Notes under the pieces: model-generated
Told to the model about the DNA's origin: nothing
The model's input: the letters and a program-made list of their open reading frames with translations, nothing else
Databases searched by the model: none
In this document: positions 8,083 through 17,088 of the stretch, in pieces
Layout: each line of letters begins with the position of its first letter
Numbering within the stretch: position 1 is the first letter of the stretch
Source: Paractinoplanes maris
GTDB lineage: Bacteria > Actinomycetota > Actinomycetes > Mycobacteriales > Micromonosporaceae
DNA: 64,000 nucleotides
Assembly (NCBI RefSeq): GCF_023544465.1
Contig: NZ_JALPVL010000005.1
Span: forward strand, 434,001-498,000
Direction of reading: 5' to 3'
Position numbers and translations under genes: made by a program

Positions 8083-8872
8083 GGAAGGCCGCGACCTCGG
8101 TCATCACGGCGTCCGCGTCGAGCTCGTTGAACAGCTCATGGCGGGCCTGTGGGTAGGTCCGCTCGACGTAGTCGGGACCGCGCAGGTGCTCGATGCCGGC
8201 GCGGGAACCATCGATCGGGACCAAGGGATCGGCCTCCCCGTGGATCCACATCAGCGGCAGGTCACCCAGCGACGGACCCCGCTCGATGGCGTCGAGGCTG
8301 CGCTCGATCGCCTGCAGGGTCGGGCGTTTGAACGGCCCGTGCCACACCAGCGGGTCGGCCGCGTAGCGCTCCCCCACCGACGGGTCGCGCGAAAGCGTGG
8401 TGATGTCGAGCGGCACATCGGGGATCTCGTCCAGCGCCAGCAGTTGTGCCGCGCCCTCCCACCGGCCGACCAGCGGGCTCGACAGCACCAGCGCGGCCAG
8501 CAAATCCCCATAACGCTGCGCGTAACGAGCCGCGATCAGCCCACCCATCGAATGGCCGAGGAGCGTGACCGGCAACCCCGGATGCTCGCGCCGGGCCGTC
8601 CCGACCAGCGCGTGCAGATCGGTGACCACGTCCTCGAAGTCGGCCACGTGCACCCGCTCGCCCTCGCTGCGACCGTGACCGACGTGGTCCACGGCGTAGA
8701 CGACCGCGCCGTCCGCCACGAGCCGGTCAGCGAGATGCTCGTACCGCCCGACGTGCTCGCCATACCCGTGCGCGATGACGACGACGCGGACCGGCTCGCC
8801 CGGCCCGGCCCAGGTCCGAGCGACCAGCCGCCCGCGCATTCCGTCGTAGTCCCATTCCCGCGAATCCGCCAT
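8018..8872 (-). CDS. alpha/beta hydrolase, monoacylglycerol lipase-like
   Basis: A 284-residue cytoplasmic hydrolase. The oxyanion loop HGYGEHVGRYEHLADRL, nucleophile elbow GHSMGG, acid in HGEADPLVP and a late histidine (ARHELFNE) complete the triad in the order expected of the serine aminopeptidase S33 / monoglyceride lipase group. ATG 8872 (MADSREWDYDGMRGRL) is preferred over the longer frame starting 29 codons upstream, which lacks homology-like sequence. The C-terminal tail (GRKDRSAGPDRPGPTSS) is disordered and read through the 3' end of the convergent monooxygenase. Confidence 0.85.
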   Translation of the reverse strand: MADSREWDYDGMRGRLVARTWAGPGEPVRVVVIAHGYGEHVGRYEHLADRLVADGAVVYAVDHVGHGRSEGERVHVADFEDVVTDLHALVGTARREHPGLPVTLLGHSMGGLIAARYAQRYGDLLAALVLSSPLVGRWEGAAQLLALDEIPDVPLDITTLSRDPSVGERYAADPLVWHGPFKRPTLQAIERSLDAIERGPSLGDLPLMWIHGEADPLVPIDGSRAGIEHLRGPDYVERTYPQARHELFNELDADAVMTEVAAFLSDRGRKDRSAGPDRPGPTSS

Positions 8873-9000
8873 GACGCCATCATCCAAGGGGACGCTCTCG
8901 CTGACCACAGTCAAAATCAGGATGTCGTAGCGGGGTGGTGGGTGCGGACCGTCGCTCACGCCGAGGGCCGCGGCGCGGCGAGCAGGGCGCTGGCGCGCCC

Positions 9001-9046
9001 AGAGCGCTCACCCCACCACGGCGACCTGCGTGCGTGGTCGCGCTCT
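9001..9046 (-). terminator. hairpin overlapping the stop of the two-TM protein gene
   Basis: Nested inverted repeats AGAGCGC (9001-9007) with GCGCTCT (9040-9046), and ACCACG (9015-9020) with CGTGGT (9033-9038). There is a 7-versus-1 nt asymmetric bulge and no T tract, as is common in high-GC actinobacteria. It sits immediately at the 3' end of the minus-strand gene. Confidence 0.45.
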
Positions 9047-10286
9047 AGGTGCGGGGGTGGCCCATCGTCGGGCGGTCGGGGCCGCCGAGGGCCGAGGACA
9101 GCAGATCCGCGAGTTTCCAGATGGCCTGGTCGTCGTTGTCCGACGCCTGGTAGGCCAGATCGTTGACCAGTAGGAACCACGCTCGGCCGGTCAGCGTGAC
9201 GGGGACTTGGGTGGCCGGTGAGGTGGCGGCCTTGGCGGCGGTGTCGATCGGGACGTACGGAGCACTCACCGGGACGACGTTCAGGATCTTGAGCCACTCG
9301 GCCGCAGTCAGGACGGCCCGGTAGTCGCGGTCGTCGTCCAGGCCCAGGTCGTCCGGCGTCGACTCGGGGATGGTGAACTCGCACCACGGCGACCAGCCGG
9401 CCGCTCCGACGGCCGGTGGCGTGCCCCGCACGCGCCACCGGTAGGACTCGCCGTGCCTCAGCGGTTTGCCCCAGCGGAAGTCCATGGTGGCGGTCAGGGG
9501 ATCGCCCGGGTCTCCGGGAAGCTGCTGGTCCTCGGCGGTGCGGCCGTAGACGCCAGTGATCTGAAAGGTGGAGCCGATGCGCCGCAGTCCGGGGACCGCC
9601 GTGAAGGACGCGGACAGGGTCGGGCGAACAGTGTCGAGCACGGGACGTCCAGGGCCTGCCACACAGTTCCGGCCGTCGGTGCTCAGCCCGGTCGGCAGGG
9701 CCGCGCCGGCATATCGCGGGTCAGCCGGGTCGGCCGACGGCTCGTCGTAGAGCCGGTCCAGTCCCGCCGTCTCGTAGCCGCAGGCCTGCTGCCCGATCGG
9801 ATCCAGCTGATCGGCGATGGCGGCCTGACACTCGCCCAGCGACAACGGCCGGAGCCGCTCACTGATCAGGGCCCGGGACGCGGCAGGATACGGGCTCGGA
9901 CGGGCCGTCACCCGCGAGCCGGAGCCCGAAGGACGTGTCACGATCACGGTGAAGATGGCCAGGACCACGACGATGCCGGCACCGGCAGCCATCCGCACGA
10001 GCGACCGCGACGGGTCCGACGACGACGCGGCGGCGGGCAGCCCGAACTCGCCGGCACTCCGCGCAGCCGGCGCCGCTGGCGGTGGACCCGGCCGCCCCCG
10101 CCGGCGCAGGACGAAGCCGCCGAGAACAGCTCCGGCCACAGCGGCCAGAACCACCACCCAGCCGGCCCGGCGCGACGGCTTCACACCAGGCCCATCGGCA
10201 GCGCGACGCCGAATCTGAGACCAGAAACGGACCGGTCCGCGCGCGAGGCGAGTCCCTTCGAAGTCGACGCCGCTCCTTGAGGTCAT
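9045..10286 (-). CDS. membrane-anchored protein with two N-terminal hydrophobic segments
   Basis: A 413-residue protein with a basic N-terminus, a hydrophobic helix (AGWVVVLAAVAGAVLGGFVL, about 42-61), a Pro/Ala-rich cytosolic loop, a second helix (AAGAGIVVVLAIFTVIV, about 105-121) and a 290-residue extracytoplasmic part with paired cysteines. ATG 10286 lies 25 bp from the divergent start at 10312; GTG 10184 (VKPSRRAGW) is a good alternative start. The soluble part (FRWGKPLRHGESYRWRVRG) resembles a beta-sandwich but I recognise no family. Function unknown. Confidence 0.6.
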   Translation of the reverse strand: MTSRSGVDFEGTRLARGPVRFWSQIRRRAADGPGVKPSRRAGWVVVLAAVAGAVLGGFVLRRRGRPGPPPAAPAARSAGEFGLPAAASSSDPSRSLVRMAAGAGIVVVLAIFTVIVTRPSGSGSRVTARPSPYPAASRALISERLRPLSLGECQAAIADQLDPIGQQACGYETAGLDRLYDEPSADPADPRYAGAALPTGLSTDGRNCVAGPGRPVLDTVRPTLSASFTAVPGLRRIGSTFQITGVYGRTAEDQQLPGDPGDPLTATMDFRWGKPLRHGESYRWRVRGTPPAVGAAGWSPWCEFTIPESTPDDLGLDDDRDYRAVLTAAEWLKILNVVPVSAPYVPIDTAAKAATSPATQVPVTLTGRAWFLLVNDLAYQASDNDDQAIWKLADLLSSALGGPDRPTMGHPRT

Positions 10287-10311
10287 CGCCGAGCGCGGAC
10301 ACCATGAAGCC

Positions 10312-10829
10312 ATGTTCCTGAGACGACGCTCGACGCCACCAGAGCTGCCGAACGCCACGACTTTCCGGCGCGACCAGGACGACCTCCTGAGGAAGCAGCT
10401 GGTGGCGCTCGAGGCGGTGTCGGCCCGGCATTCGGCCCACATCACCATCATGTGGCAGGCCCCAGTCTGGGTCTGGCCGCCGAGGCCTTTCTCCTGACCA
10501 TCGCCCTGGCACCGGGCACGGCTCAGGCGTCGAGGATCATCGTCTCGGTGGTCGGCATCTCGGTGGCCGCCCTCATCAGCCAGTTCATGGCAAAGCACCG
10601 TCTCGCCTCAGTCCGCGACGGGTACGTGCTGGAGGACTTGATCCGAAGGCTGAATCTGACCGACGTCTTCAGGGCCGCAACCCAAGCGAAGACCACCTGG
10701 CTGAGCCGCCGCAGCAGCTACCTCTCCTGGCGGATGGGACTGGCCCTCTTCCTGCTCGTCAACACAGCCATCCTCATCCTTTCCATCGTCAAGCCCGCCG
10801 TTTTCGCCGGCCCACCCGCCACTCCCTGA
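10312..10829 (+). pseudogene. small two-TM membrane protein, single-base frameshift
   Basis: The first frame gives a charged helix (RRDQDDLLRKQLVALEAVSARHSAHITIMWQAP). The second, one base over, gives two membrane helices (LGLAAEAFLLTIALAPGT and MGLALFLLVNTAILILSIV). The break is at 10460-10463 in a run of four C; a fifth C would join them as MWQAPSLGLAAEAF, for 172 residues. That order (helical head, WQxPSLxLAAxAFL, LLAKHR-like loop) is familiar from uncharacterised actinobacterial proteins. Function unknown. Divergent from the gene at 10286. Confidence 0.65.
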
Positions 10830-10940
10830 CCTGTTGGCGCCGCCGGTGAGCCCGTCCGGGCGACGGACAGCATTCACCGATGCCGCCAGGAACTCCGACC
10901 GGTGGCAGTCAACGAGCGCTGAACTCAACTCGCGGTGGCT

Positions 10941-10975
10941 CGGCCGTGAGCAACTGGGCAAGCTGCTCACGGCCG
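10941..10975 (-). terminator. strong hairpin terminator of the sugar operon
   Basis: A perfect 12-bp stem, CGGCCGTGAGCA (10941-10952) and TGCTCACGGCCG (10964-10975), with an 11-nt loop. It lies 9 bp beyond the stop of the last gene of the minus-strand operon and could also serve the plus-strand gene ending at 10829. Confidence 0.75.
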
Positions 10976-10984
10976 GCCGGCCGG

Positions 10985-12973
10985 CTATCGGCGGATCAGG
11001 GTGAAGCCGCCCGGGAGGACCAGCGCCCGCACGGATGAGCCCGTGGACGAGGTGTGGGAGCGCCGGACACCGGTGCCGTCGTACGACTCGACCGTGGCCG
11101 GGCCTGCGCCGGGGACGGGGAGCGTCACTGTTTCGGGTTTGCGGGCCGCGCTGCGGAGCAGGGCCGTGGTGTGGTTGTTGCCGGCTATGACGTAGCGCGA
11201 CACCACCGGTTCGAGGATGACCGCGTCGACCACGGCCTCGCCGCCGGTGGCGGTGGCTACCAGGTCGGTCGCGCCGGGCGGCAGTTCGCCGTTCAGCGTG
11301 ACCGGCAGCAACGCGCCCGGGGCCGGTGACGCGCCCTGCGCACCGATCCGGCCGTGCCGCACGCTGCCCAGCACCCGGCCGGCCGAGGTCCAGCGGGTGA
11401 CGGCCGCGCTGCCCGGTTGCAGGTCGGCCACCGGCAGCACGAGCCGGGGCTGGGTGGCGGGCGGCAGGGTGAAACGGGCCGTGGAACCGGCGGGCAGGCG
11501 GGCGTAGCGGCCCTCGCTGAACTGGGACTCGCCGGTCCACGCCGACGGTGGGGTGACGACCGTGGCCCCGCCGGCCAGGGCGGCCGACTCGGCCTCCACT
11601 GTGGTCGAACCGACGCGCTCGACGATGGTGCTCTGACGGGCCTGGGCGGCCGCGTCGGGGTGGGCGTCCAGGGCCAGCATGCTGAGCAGGCCGTGGATGG
11701 TGGACTCGGCACCGGCGTTGCGGTTGACCGTGCCGTCGGCGGCGATGCCGTCCACCGTCCGGCCGGTGGTCCGATCGTAGGCCGGGACGCCCGCCGCGTT
11801 GGCACCGAAATACCAGGCGGCCACGATCCCGGCCAGCGTGCGGAATCCGGTGCGGCCACTCGATGCCGCCACGGCCAGCAGCGACTGGATGCGCGAGTCC
11901 ACGCCGTACGCGATCTGGCTCTTGTCGATGCGGACGGGCAGCCGGCCGTTGTCGGGGCCGCCCGAGGTGAGCAGCCACGGCGTGAAGACCGCCGCGTCGG
12001 TCACCGCCGGGCGCACCAGGCGGTCGTCCCCCAGGACCTGGCCGGCCCGGGCCAGCGCGGCCGGCATCTGCGACGCCCAGGCGTGCCAGTCGGAGAGCGA
12101 CAGACCCCACGGCAGCACGGCACCGAACGGCCACTCGCGGGCATTGCCGCCGGACAGCGCGGCGATGCCCTCGCTGAACTGCCGCAACGCGCGCCGGGCG
12201 GCGGGCGGGCCACCGGACGAGACGTACGCGGCCAGGCCCAGCACGGCCTCGGCGGTCGCGTCGGCGCCGTCGACGATCAGCCACGCGGGGGTCCGCCGGC
12301 CGTCGACGTTCTGCCAGGTGCCGTAGCGGACGAGGACCTGACGGTCGAGCGCCCCGACGGCCAGGTCGAGCCGCTGCTTCAGGAAGGCCGCGAACGCCCG
12401 GTCGGCGGACTTGAACGCCGCGTATCCCTCGCCCAGCGCCCACACGGCGCGGGCCAGCCAGTAGGACGGCCCGCTGTCGGACGGGTCGGGCAGCTCGACC
12501 GGCTCGGGGCTGGCGTTGAAGGTCCCGTCGGGCTGCATCCACAGGATGAAGTTGCCGGTGGCGAGGGTCTGGAAATACGTCAGGCCCCGCAGCAACTCGT
12601 ACGCCGCGGTCCGGCTCCGGACCGATCCGGTCTGCTTCCAGTGTCTGATGTAGACGACCGCGGCCCGGGCGATGTCGTCCGAGTTGAAGGCGCCCTGCCC
12701 GTAGGTGTCGGTGGCCGCGTCGTACGGTCCGCCGCCGATCCGCCGGTAGGTGCCGTCGGCGTTCGGCTCGGCATAGGTCCAGAGCACGCCGATGCCGCTC
12801 GCCGGGCGATAGGTGGTGTGACCGGGCTGCGCCGGCGGGGTGACGCTGTCGCGCAGGAAGTCGAGGTGGGCGGTGTTGGTGAGCCGCGGGGCGGCGGCCT
12901 GACTAGGTGTGGAGGTCAGTATCGGCGCGGTCAGGGCTAGTCCGCTGCCCAGCAACACGGATCGGCGCTTCAT
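10985..12973 (-). CDS. Tat-exported protein, probable six-hairpin-type glycosidase
   Basis: A 662-residue exported protein. The signal MKRRSVLLGSGLALTAPILT has the twin arginine and a hydrophobic core, ending near a TPSQAAA cleavage site. Residues about 40-440 are alpha-helical with repeated aromatic/Gly motifs (WTYAEPNADGTYRRIGGG, GPSYWLARAVWALGEGY) suggesting an (alpha/alpha)6 barrel. A beta-rich region follows (about 460-560: TVEAESAALAGG through ARFTLPPATQPRLVLPV) resembling a carbohydrate-binding module, then a terminal beta region. ATG 12973 is preceded by GAAGGAG. It is the last gene of the operon; the exact enzyme class cannot be named. Confidence 0.7.
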   Translation of the reverse strand: MKRRSVLLGSGLALTAPILTSTPSQAAAPRLTNTAHLDFLRDSVTPPAQPGHTTYRPASGIGVLWTYAEPNADGTYRRIGGGPYDAATDTYGQGAFNSDDIARAAVVYIRHWKQTGSVRSRTAAYELLRGLTYFQTLATGNFILWMQPDGTFNASPEPVELPDPSDSGPSYWLARAVWALGEGYAAFKSADRAFAAFLKQRLDLAVGALDRQVLVRYGTWQNVDGRRTPAWLIVDGADATAEAVLGLAAYVSSGGPPAARRALRQFSEGIAALSGGNAREWPFGAVLPWGLSLSDWHAWASQMPAALARAGQVLGDDRLVRPAVTDAAVFTPWLLTSGGPDNGRLPVRIDKSQIAYGVDSRIQSLLAVAASSGRTGFRTLAGIVAAWYFGANAAGVPAYDRTTGRTVDGIAADGTVNRNAGAESTIHGLLSMLALDAHPDAAAQARQSTIVERVGSTTVEAESAALAGGATVVTPPSAWTGESQFSEGRYARLPAGSTARFTLPPATQPRLVLPVADLQPGSAAVTRWTSAGRVLGSVRHGRIGAQGASPAPGALLPVTLNGELPPGATDLVATATGGEAVVDAVILEPVVSRYVIAGNNHTTALLRSAARKPETVTLPVPGAGPATVESYDGTGVRRSHTSSTGSSVRALVLPGGFTLIRR

Positions 12974-14051
12974 GGCTGGCTCCTTCGACGACGACGGGAG
13001 AGACTCGATCGAGGCGAGCGACGCCGATTTTGCTGTCCGCCATGCCGTAGAAGACATAGTGGACGCCGTCGACCTGCTCGATGGCGGTGGGGAAAACGAC
13101 GTTGGGCACCGTGCCCGACTGCTCGTCGGCGGTCTCCGGGACGAAGATCGGCTCGGCGGTGCGATCGAGCACGTGGCTGGGGTCGGCCGGGTCGAGCAGC
13201 ATCGCCCCGGCGGCGTAGGTGACGCGCTGATTGGTCGGGTCGAAGCCGGGCGGGATGTAACCGGTGACCCCGTGGTGGATCAGCAGCCAGCCTTCGGGCA
13301 CTCGCAGCGGCGGCGGGCCCGCCCCGATCTTCAGTTCCTCGTACGGGAACTCGGGCAGCGCCACGCAGCGGTGATTCCGCGGCCGCACCAGCGCGGTGAG
13401 ATCCGCCTCGGCTTCCTCGGCCGGAACGTACGAGATCCAGATCCCGGCCCGTTCGTCGGAGATCCCGGCCGGCAGGTGCACGCCCTCGCCGGGCCGGAAC
13501 CAGCCCAGGTCCCACATCGGCCGGTGGATCATCGCGTAGCTCGGCCGCCCGTCCGGATCGGGCACCACCTCCGGGAAGAAGACCGCGTCCTTGTTGGGGA
13601 ACAGGTTGAGGTCGGTGTCGAGGTCGGGCTGATAGGTGAACTGCACCGGCCCGAGCCGCCGCCACGATCGCAGGTCCTCGGAGACGGCCAGGGCCAGCCG
13701 GGGCCCGAGCGGCCCGTACGCCACGTAGGTCATCAGATGCTTGCCGAGACTGGGCACCCACGTCGTCCGGGGGTCCTCGACGCCGGCGTTGTTGAGCCCG
13801 CGTTCCCAGCCTTCGTCCGGCGAGAGCACGATGCCCTGGCGTTCGACCCCCACGGGTACGCCGTCCACGAGCTCGACCTCGGCCAGCCCGACACGGGAGA
13901 CGTTGCCCGTGGCCACCAGGCGCGGCAGCAGGAACAGGCGCCCGTCGGGCGTACGCCCGCTCGCGGGGTTGAGAACCCCCTCGGCCTCGAGAGGGTCACC
14001 GGTCTCGGGCGCCATGACGACGCCCAGCCGGGTGAGGGTGTACGGAACCAT
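12903..14051 (-). CDS. GH130 family glycosidase / mannoside phosphorylase
   Basis: A 382-residue cytoplasmic five-bladed beta-propeller enzyme. GH130 motifs are visible: NPASGRTPDGRLFLLPR (about 28-44), NNAGVEDPRTTWVP with the likely general acid Asp93, NKDAVFFPE, YAMIHRP, and a late HHGV and YAAGAMLLDPADP. Family members phosphorolyse or hydrolyse beta-1,4/1,2-mannosides. It starts 2 bp before the permease stop region, and its 3' end overlaps the next gene by 71 bp, unusually long; the final 30 residues look unstructured. The context is a LacI-controlled sugar importer, so it probably processes the imported mannoside. Confidence 0.85.
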   Translation of the reverse strand: MVPYTLTRLGVVMAPETGDPLEAEGVLNPASGRTPDGRLFLLPRLVATGNVSRVGLAEVELVDGVPVGVERQGIVLSPDEGWERGLNNAGVEDPRTTWVPSLGKHLMTYVAYGPLGPRLALAVSEDLRSWRRLGPVQFTYQPDLDTDLNLFPNKDAVFFPEVVPDPDGRPSYAMIHRPMWDLGWFRPGEGVHLPAGISDERAGIWISYVPAEEAEADLTALVRPRNHRCVALPEFPYEELKIGAGPPPLRVPEGWLLIHHGVTGYIPPGFDPTNQRVTYAAGAMLLDPADPSHVLDRTAEPIFVPETADEQSGTVPNVVFPTAIEQVDGVHYVFYGMADSKIGVARLDRVSPVVVEGASHEAPIRVAGQRTSPDRADTDLHT

Positions 14052-14052
14052 G

Positions 14053-14883
14053 TCAGCCTTTCACGCCGGAACCGATGTCGGTGGAGATGAACTGCCGCTG
14101 GAACGCGATGAACAGCGCGACCGCGGGAGCGGCCAGCACACATGCGCCGGCCAGGATCGCGCCGAACGGGTTGGCGGCCCGCGCGGACACGGTGCTGATG
14201 TAGTTGGCCAGCGAGACCGCGAGCGGTTGCATGTCCGCGTCCTTGGTGACCAGGAACGGCCACAGGAACTCGTTCCACGGTCCGATGAAGGTCAGCAGGA
14301 TCGCGGTGAGCAGGGCCGGGCGTACGAGGGGAAGGGCGACCGACCAGAGGATGCGCACCTCGCCCGCGCCGTCGAGCCGGGCCGCCGCGAACAGGTCGTC
14401 CGGCAGTTGCAGGAAGAACTGGCGGAACACGAAGACCGCGGTGGTGTTGATGGCGAAGGGCAGGATCATGCCGAGGTAGTTGTCGGCCAGCCCGTAGCCG
14501 CGCACGATCAGCACGTACAGGGGAATGAGCAGCAGCTGGAACGGGATCACCTGCACCAGCAGCACGAGCGCGAAGAGCACGCCCCGCCCCCGCCATTGCA
14601 GCCGGGCCAGTGCGTAGCCGGCGATCGTGCCGAACACGACCGTCCCCAGCAGCACGCCGCCGGTGAAGATGCCCGAGTTGACCAGCGAGCCGAGCAGGTC
14701 GACACGCGAGTTGATGTCCTGGTAGTTGTCGAGCGTCAGCCCGCCGGTCGGGAACGCGCCCTTGATCGACGTGTCCGGTGACGACTGCAGCGAGCCGATC
14801 AGCATGTAGTAGAAGGGGAACAGGAAAATCAGTGCGCCCAGGAACAACAGGAAATAGCGCACGACATTGGGCCAGCGCCTCAT
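14053..14883 (-). CDS. carbohydrate ABC transporter permease (MalG-like)
   Basis: A 276-residue inner-membrane permease with six predicted helices. The cytoplasmic EAA loop is AARLDGAGEVRILWSVALPLVRPAL (in parts: AARLDGAGEVRI, LWSVALPLVRP; about residues 175-200). The conserved FVFRQFFLQLP and GPWNEFLWPF mark the CUT1 MalG group. Its ATG overlaps the upstream permease stop by 4 nt. No ATPase gene lies in this operon, so it presumably uses a shared MsiK-type ATPase encoded elsewhere. Confidence 0.9.
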   Translation of the reverse strand: MRRWPNVVRYFLLFLGALIFLFPFYYMLIGSLQSSPDTSIKGAFPTGGLTLDNYQDINSRVDLLGSLVNSGIFTGGVLLGTVVFGTIAGYALARLQWRGRGVLFALVLLVQVIPFQLLLIPLYVLIVRGYGLADNYLGMILPFAINTTAVFVFRQFFLQLPDDLFAAARLDGAGEVRILWSVALPLVRPALLTAILLTFIGPWNEFLWPFLVTKDADMQPLAVSLANYISTVSARAANPFGAILAGACVLAAPAVALFIAFQRQFISTDIGSGVKG

Positions 14884-15785
14884 GAGTCCCGCCCTTCGAT
14901 GAACCGGCGGTTGATGTACGCGACGACGAGCGTGCCGAGCACCAGCAGCACGCCGAGCGCGGCCGCGAAGTCGGGCTCGCCCTGCTGGATACCGCGCTGA
15001 TACATGATCAGCACCGGCGAGGCCGAGGCGCCGTTCGGGCCGCCGCCCCCGGTCAGCAGGTAGGGCTCGGTGAACAGGTTGGCCCCGGTGATCAGGGCCA
15101 GGATCACCACGAGCGCCGTGGACGACCGCACCGCCGGCACGGTCACCGACCAGAACTTGTTCCAGCCGTTGGCACCGTCGACCGAGGCCGACTCGTAGAG
15201 CTCGTTGGGCACGTTCTGCAGCGCGGCCAGGTAGAGCAGGATGAAGAAGCCGAGCTGCTTCCAGGTCACGAAGAACGCGATGACCGGCATCGCCCAGCCC
15301 TCGTTGACCAGCCACGACGGGTCGGGTGCGAGCGGGCCGAGCAGCGAGTTGACCAGGCCGCCCGAGTTGAACAGGAACAGCCACACGCCGACGACGGCGA
15401 CGCTCGCCGTCACGTACGGGACGTAGAACGAGACCCGCAGGAACGTCCGGGCGTGGACCACCCGGTTGAGCGCGACCGCCAGCACCAGCGCCAGCCCGGT
15501 GGTCAGCGGCACGTTGATGACCAGGAAGACCAGGATGTTCTTGAACGCCTGCCCCACCGCGGGATCGGTGAGTGCCGCCTTGTAGTTGTCGAGCCCGACG
15601 AACGGGTGGTCGACGATGGCGCCGGGCGCGGCGAAGAAGTAGTCGTGGAAGCTCATCCACACCGAGAACCCGAACGGGTAGGCGAAGATGATCGCGAGGT
15701 AGACGGCGTAGGGCGCGGCCAGGATCATGCCCACCGGGTGGCGGCCGAGGAGGCCCGCCGCCCGGTTCTGCGTGGCGGCCGTCAT
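14880..15785 (-). CDS. carbohydrate ABC transporter permease (MalF-like)
   Basis: A 301-residue permease with about six helices. It has the EAA motif YESASVDGANGWNKFWSVTVP and the typical MalF tail ending GVLLVLGTLVVAYINRRF. Partner of the MalG-like permease (ATGA overlap). Its start codon overlaps the binding-protein stop by one nucleotide (TGATG at 15783-15787), so the genes are coupled. CUT1 family by sequence; substrate inferred to be an oligosaccharide from the GH130 neighbour. Confidence 0.9.
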   Translation of the reverse strand: MTAATQNRAAGLLGRHPVGMILAAPYAVYLAIIFAYPFGFSVWMSFHDYFFAAPGAIVDHPFVGLDNYKAALTDPAVGQAFKNILVFLVINVPLTTGLALVLAVALNRVVHARTFLRVSFYVPYVTASVAVVGVWLFLFNSGGLVNSLLGPLAPDPSWLVNEGWAMPVIAFFVTWKQLGFFILLYLAALQNVPNELYESASVDGANGWNKFWSVTVPAVRSSTALVVILALITGANLFTEPYLLTGGGGPNGASASPVLIMYQRGIQQGEPDFAAALGVLLVLGTLVVAYINRRFIEGRDS

Positions 15786-17071
15786 CAGGAGCCGCTGGCC
15801 AGCTGGTCGACCTTCTCGGCGGCGCCGGCGAAGGAGTCGGCCACGGGCTTCTTACCGAAGATCACGGACTCGGAGTACGCGTCCCGGAACGCCTGCCAGA
15901 TGGCGACGGAGTTCGGCACGTTGGGCACCTCGACCGTCCGGCCGGCGAACTCGGCGAACTGCTTGTAGTCGGCGTTCTTGGCGAAGTAGTCCGGGTACGC
16001 CGTCTGGAGGTCCTTGCGCAGCGGCATCTGGCCGGTCGCGTCGAGCAGCTTGCCGTCCTGCTCCTGGCTGGTCGCGAACTTCATGACCTCCCACGCCGTG
16101 GCGCGGTTCTGGCAGGCGCTGTACATGGCCACGTTCTTGGCGTCGCTGAACGTCTTGATCTCGGCGGCCGGCTTGCCGGTGGAGGTCGGCACCGGCACGG
16201 CGCCCCACTTCACCTTGTCGCCGTAGACCTTGACCGCCCACGGGCCGACGATGGCCATGGCCGACTTCTTGTCGGCGAACGCGTCGCCGTTGTACATCTC
16301 CTTGGGCGCCAGCCCCTCGCCGTACAGGGTCTTCCAGAAGTTCGCGACGGCCTGGCCCTGCGGGCTGTTGAACTGCGCCTTGTTGTCCTGCACCAGCTGC
16401 GTGCCCCCGGTCTCGGCGGCGAACAGCGGGTAGAAGTCGAACCAGGACTGGAAGAACTCGCTGCTCGGCGCGGGATAGATGGCGGCCTGGGCGGCACCCG
16501 AAGACTTGATCTTGCGGGCGGCGGTCAGGAACTCGTCGTACGTGGAGAGCGCGGGCTTCTCCGGGTCGAGGCCGGCCTTGGCAAAGATGTCTTTGTTGTA
16601 GAAGATCATCACCGGGTTGGACTTCCACGGCAGCTGGTAGAACTTGCCGTCCGGCGACTTGTACTGCTCCGCCGTGTCACCCGTGCGGTCGGCGATGTAC
16701 TGCGCGCCGCCGTCGAACGAGTCGAGGGCGACCAGGCCGCCCTGCTTCTGGAACTGCGGGATGGCGGCCGGGGCGGTGTTCCAGATCAGGCAGGGCGCGT
16801 TGCCGGCCGTGATCGCGGCCCCGATGACCTCCTCCGAGCTCTTGCCGGCCGGGATCTCCTGGGCGGTGATCTTCTGGTCGGCGTGCTGGCCGTTCCACGA
16901 CGCGACCATCGCCTTGCCCCAGGCCAGCTCCTCCTGGTTGTTGGAGAGCCAGATGGTGATCGGGCCGGTGGCCGCGTTGGCCTGGTCGGCGTCGCCGCCA
17001 CCGCTGCCGTCGCAGCCGGCGGCGAGGGCCAGCGAGAGGGTGAGGAGGGCGGCCGGAAGGGCGCGTTTCAT
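15785..17071 (-). CDS. sugar ABC transporter substrate-binding lipoprotein
   Basis: A 428-residue lipoprotein. The signal MKRALPAALLTLSLALAAGC gives a lipobox LAAGC with Cys20 as the modified residue. The mature part begins with a Gly/Asp linker, then ITIWLSNNQEELAWGKAMV, the usual first strand of family 1 solute-binding proteins. Later motifs (AMAIVGPWAVKVYGDKVKWG, WEVMKFATSQE) are typical of MalE-like proteins. ATG 17071 fits the signal peptide; the frame upstream is the tail of the lacI gene region. It is 17 bp downstream of lacI, in the same operon. Confidence 0.9.
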   Translation of the reverse strand: MKRALPAALLTLSLALAAGCDGSGGGDADQANAATGPITIWLSNNQEELAWGKAMVASWNGQHADQKITAQEIPAGKSSEEVIGAAITAGNAPCLIWNTAPAAIPQFQKQGGLVALDSFDGGAQYIADRTGDTAEQYKSPDGKFYQLPWKSNPVMIFYNKDIFAKAGLDPEKPALSTYDEFLTAARKIKSSGAAQAAIYPAPSSEFFQSWFDFYPLFAAETGGTQLVQDNKAQFNSPQGQAVANFWKTLYGEGLAPKEMYNGDAFADKKSAMAIVGPWAVKVYGDKVKWGAVPVPTSTGKPAAEIKTFSDAKNVAMYSACQNRATAWEVMKFATSQEQDGKLLDATGQMPLRKDLQTAYPDYFAKNADYKQFAEFAGRTVEVPNVPNSVAIWQAFRDAYSESVIFGKKPVADSFAGAAEKVDQLASGS

Positions 17072-17088
17072 GGTCACTCCGTTCGTAC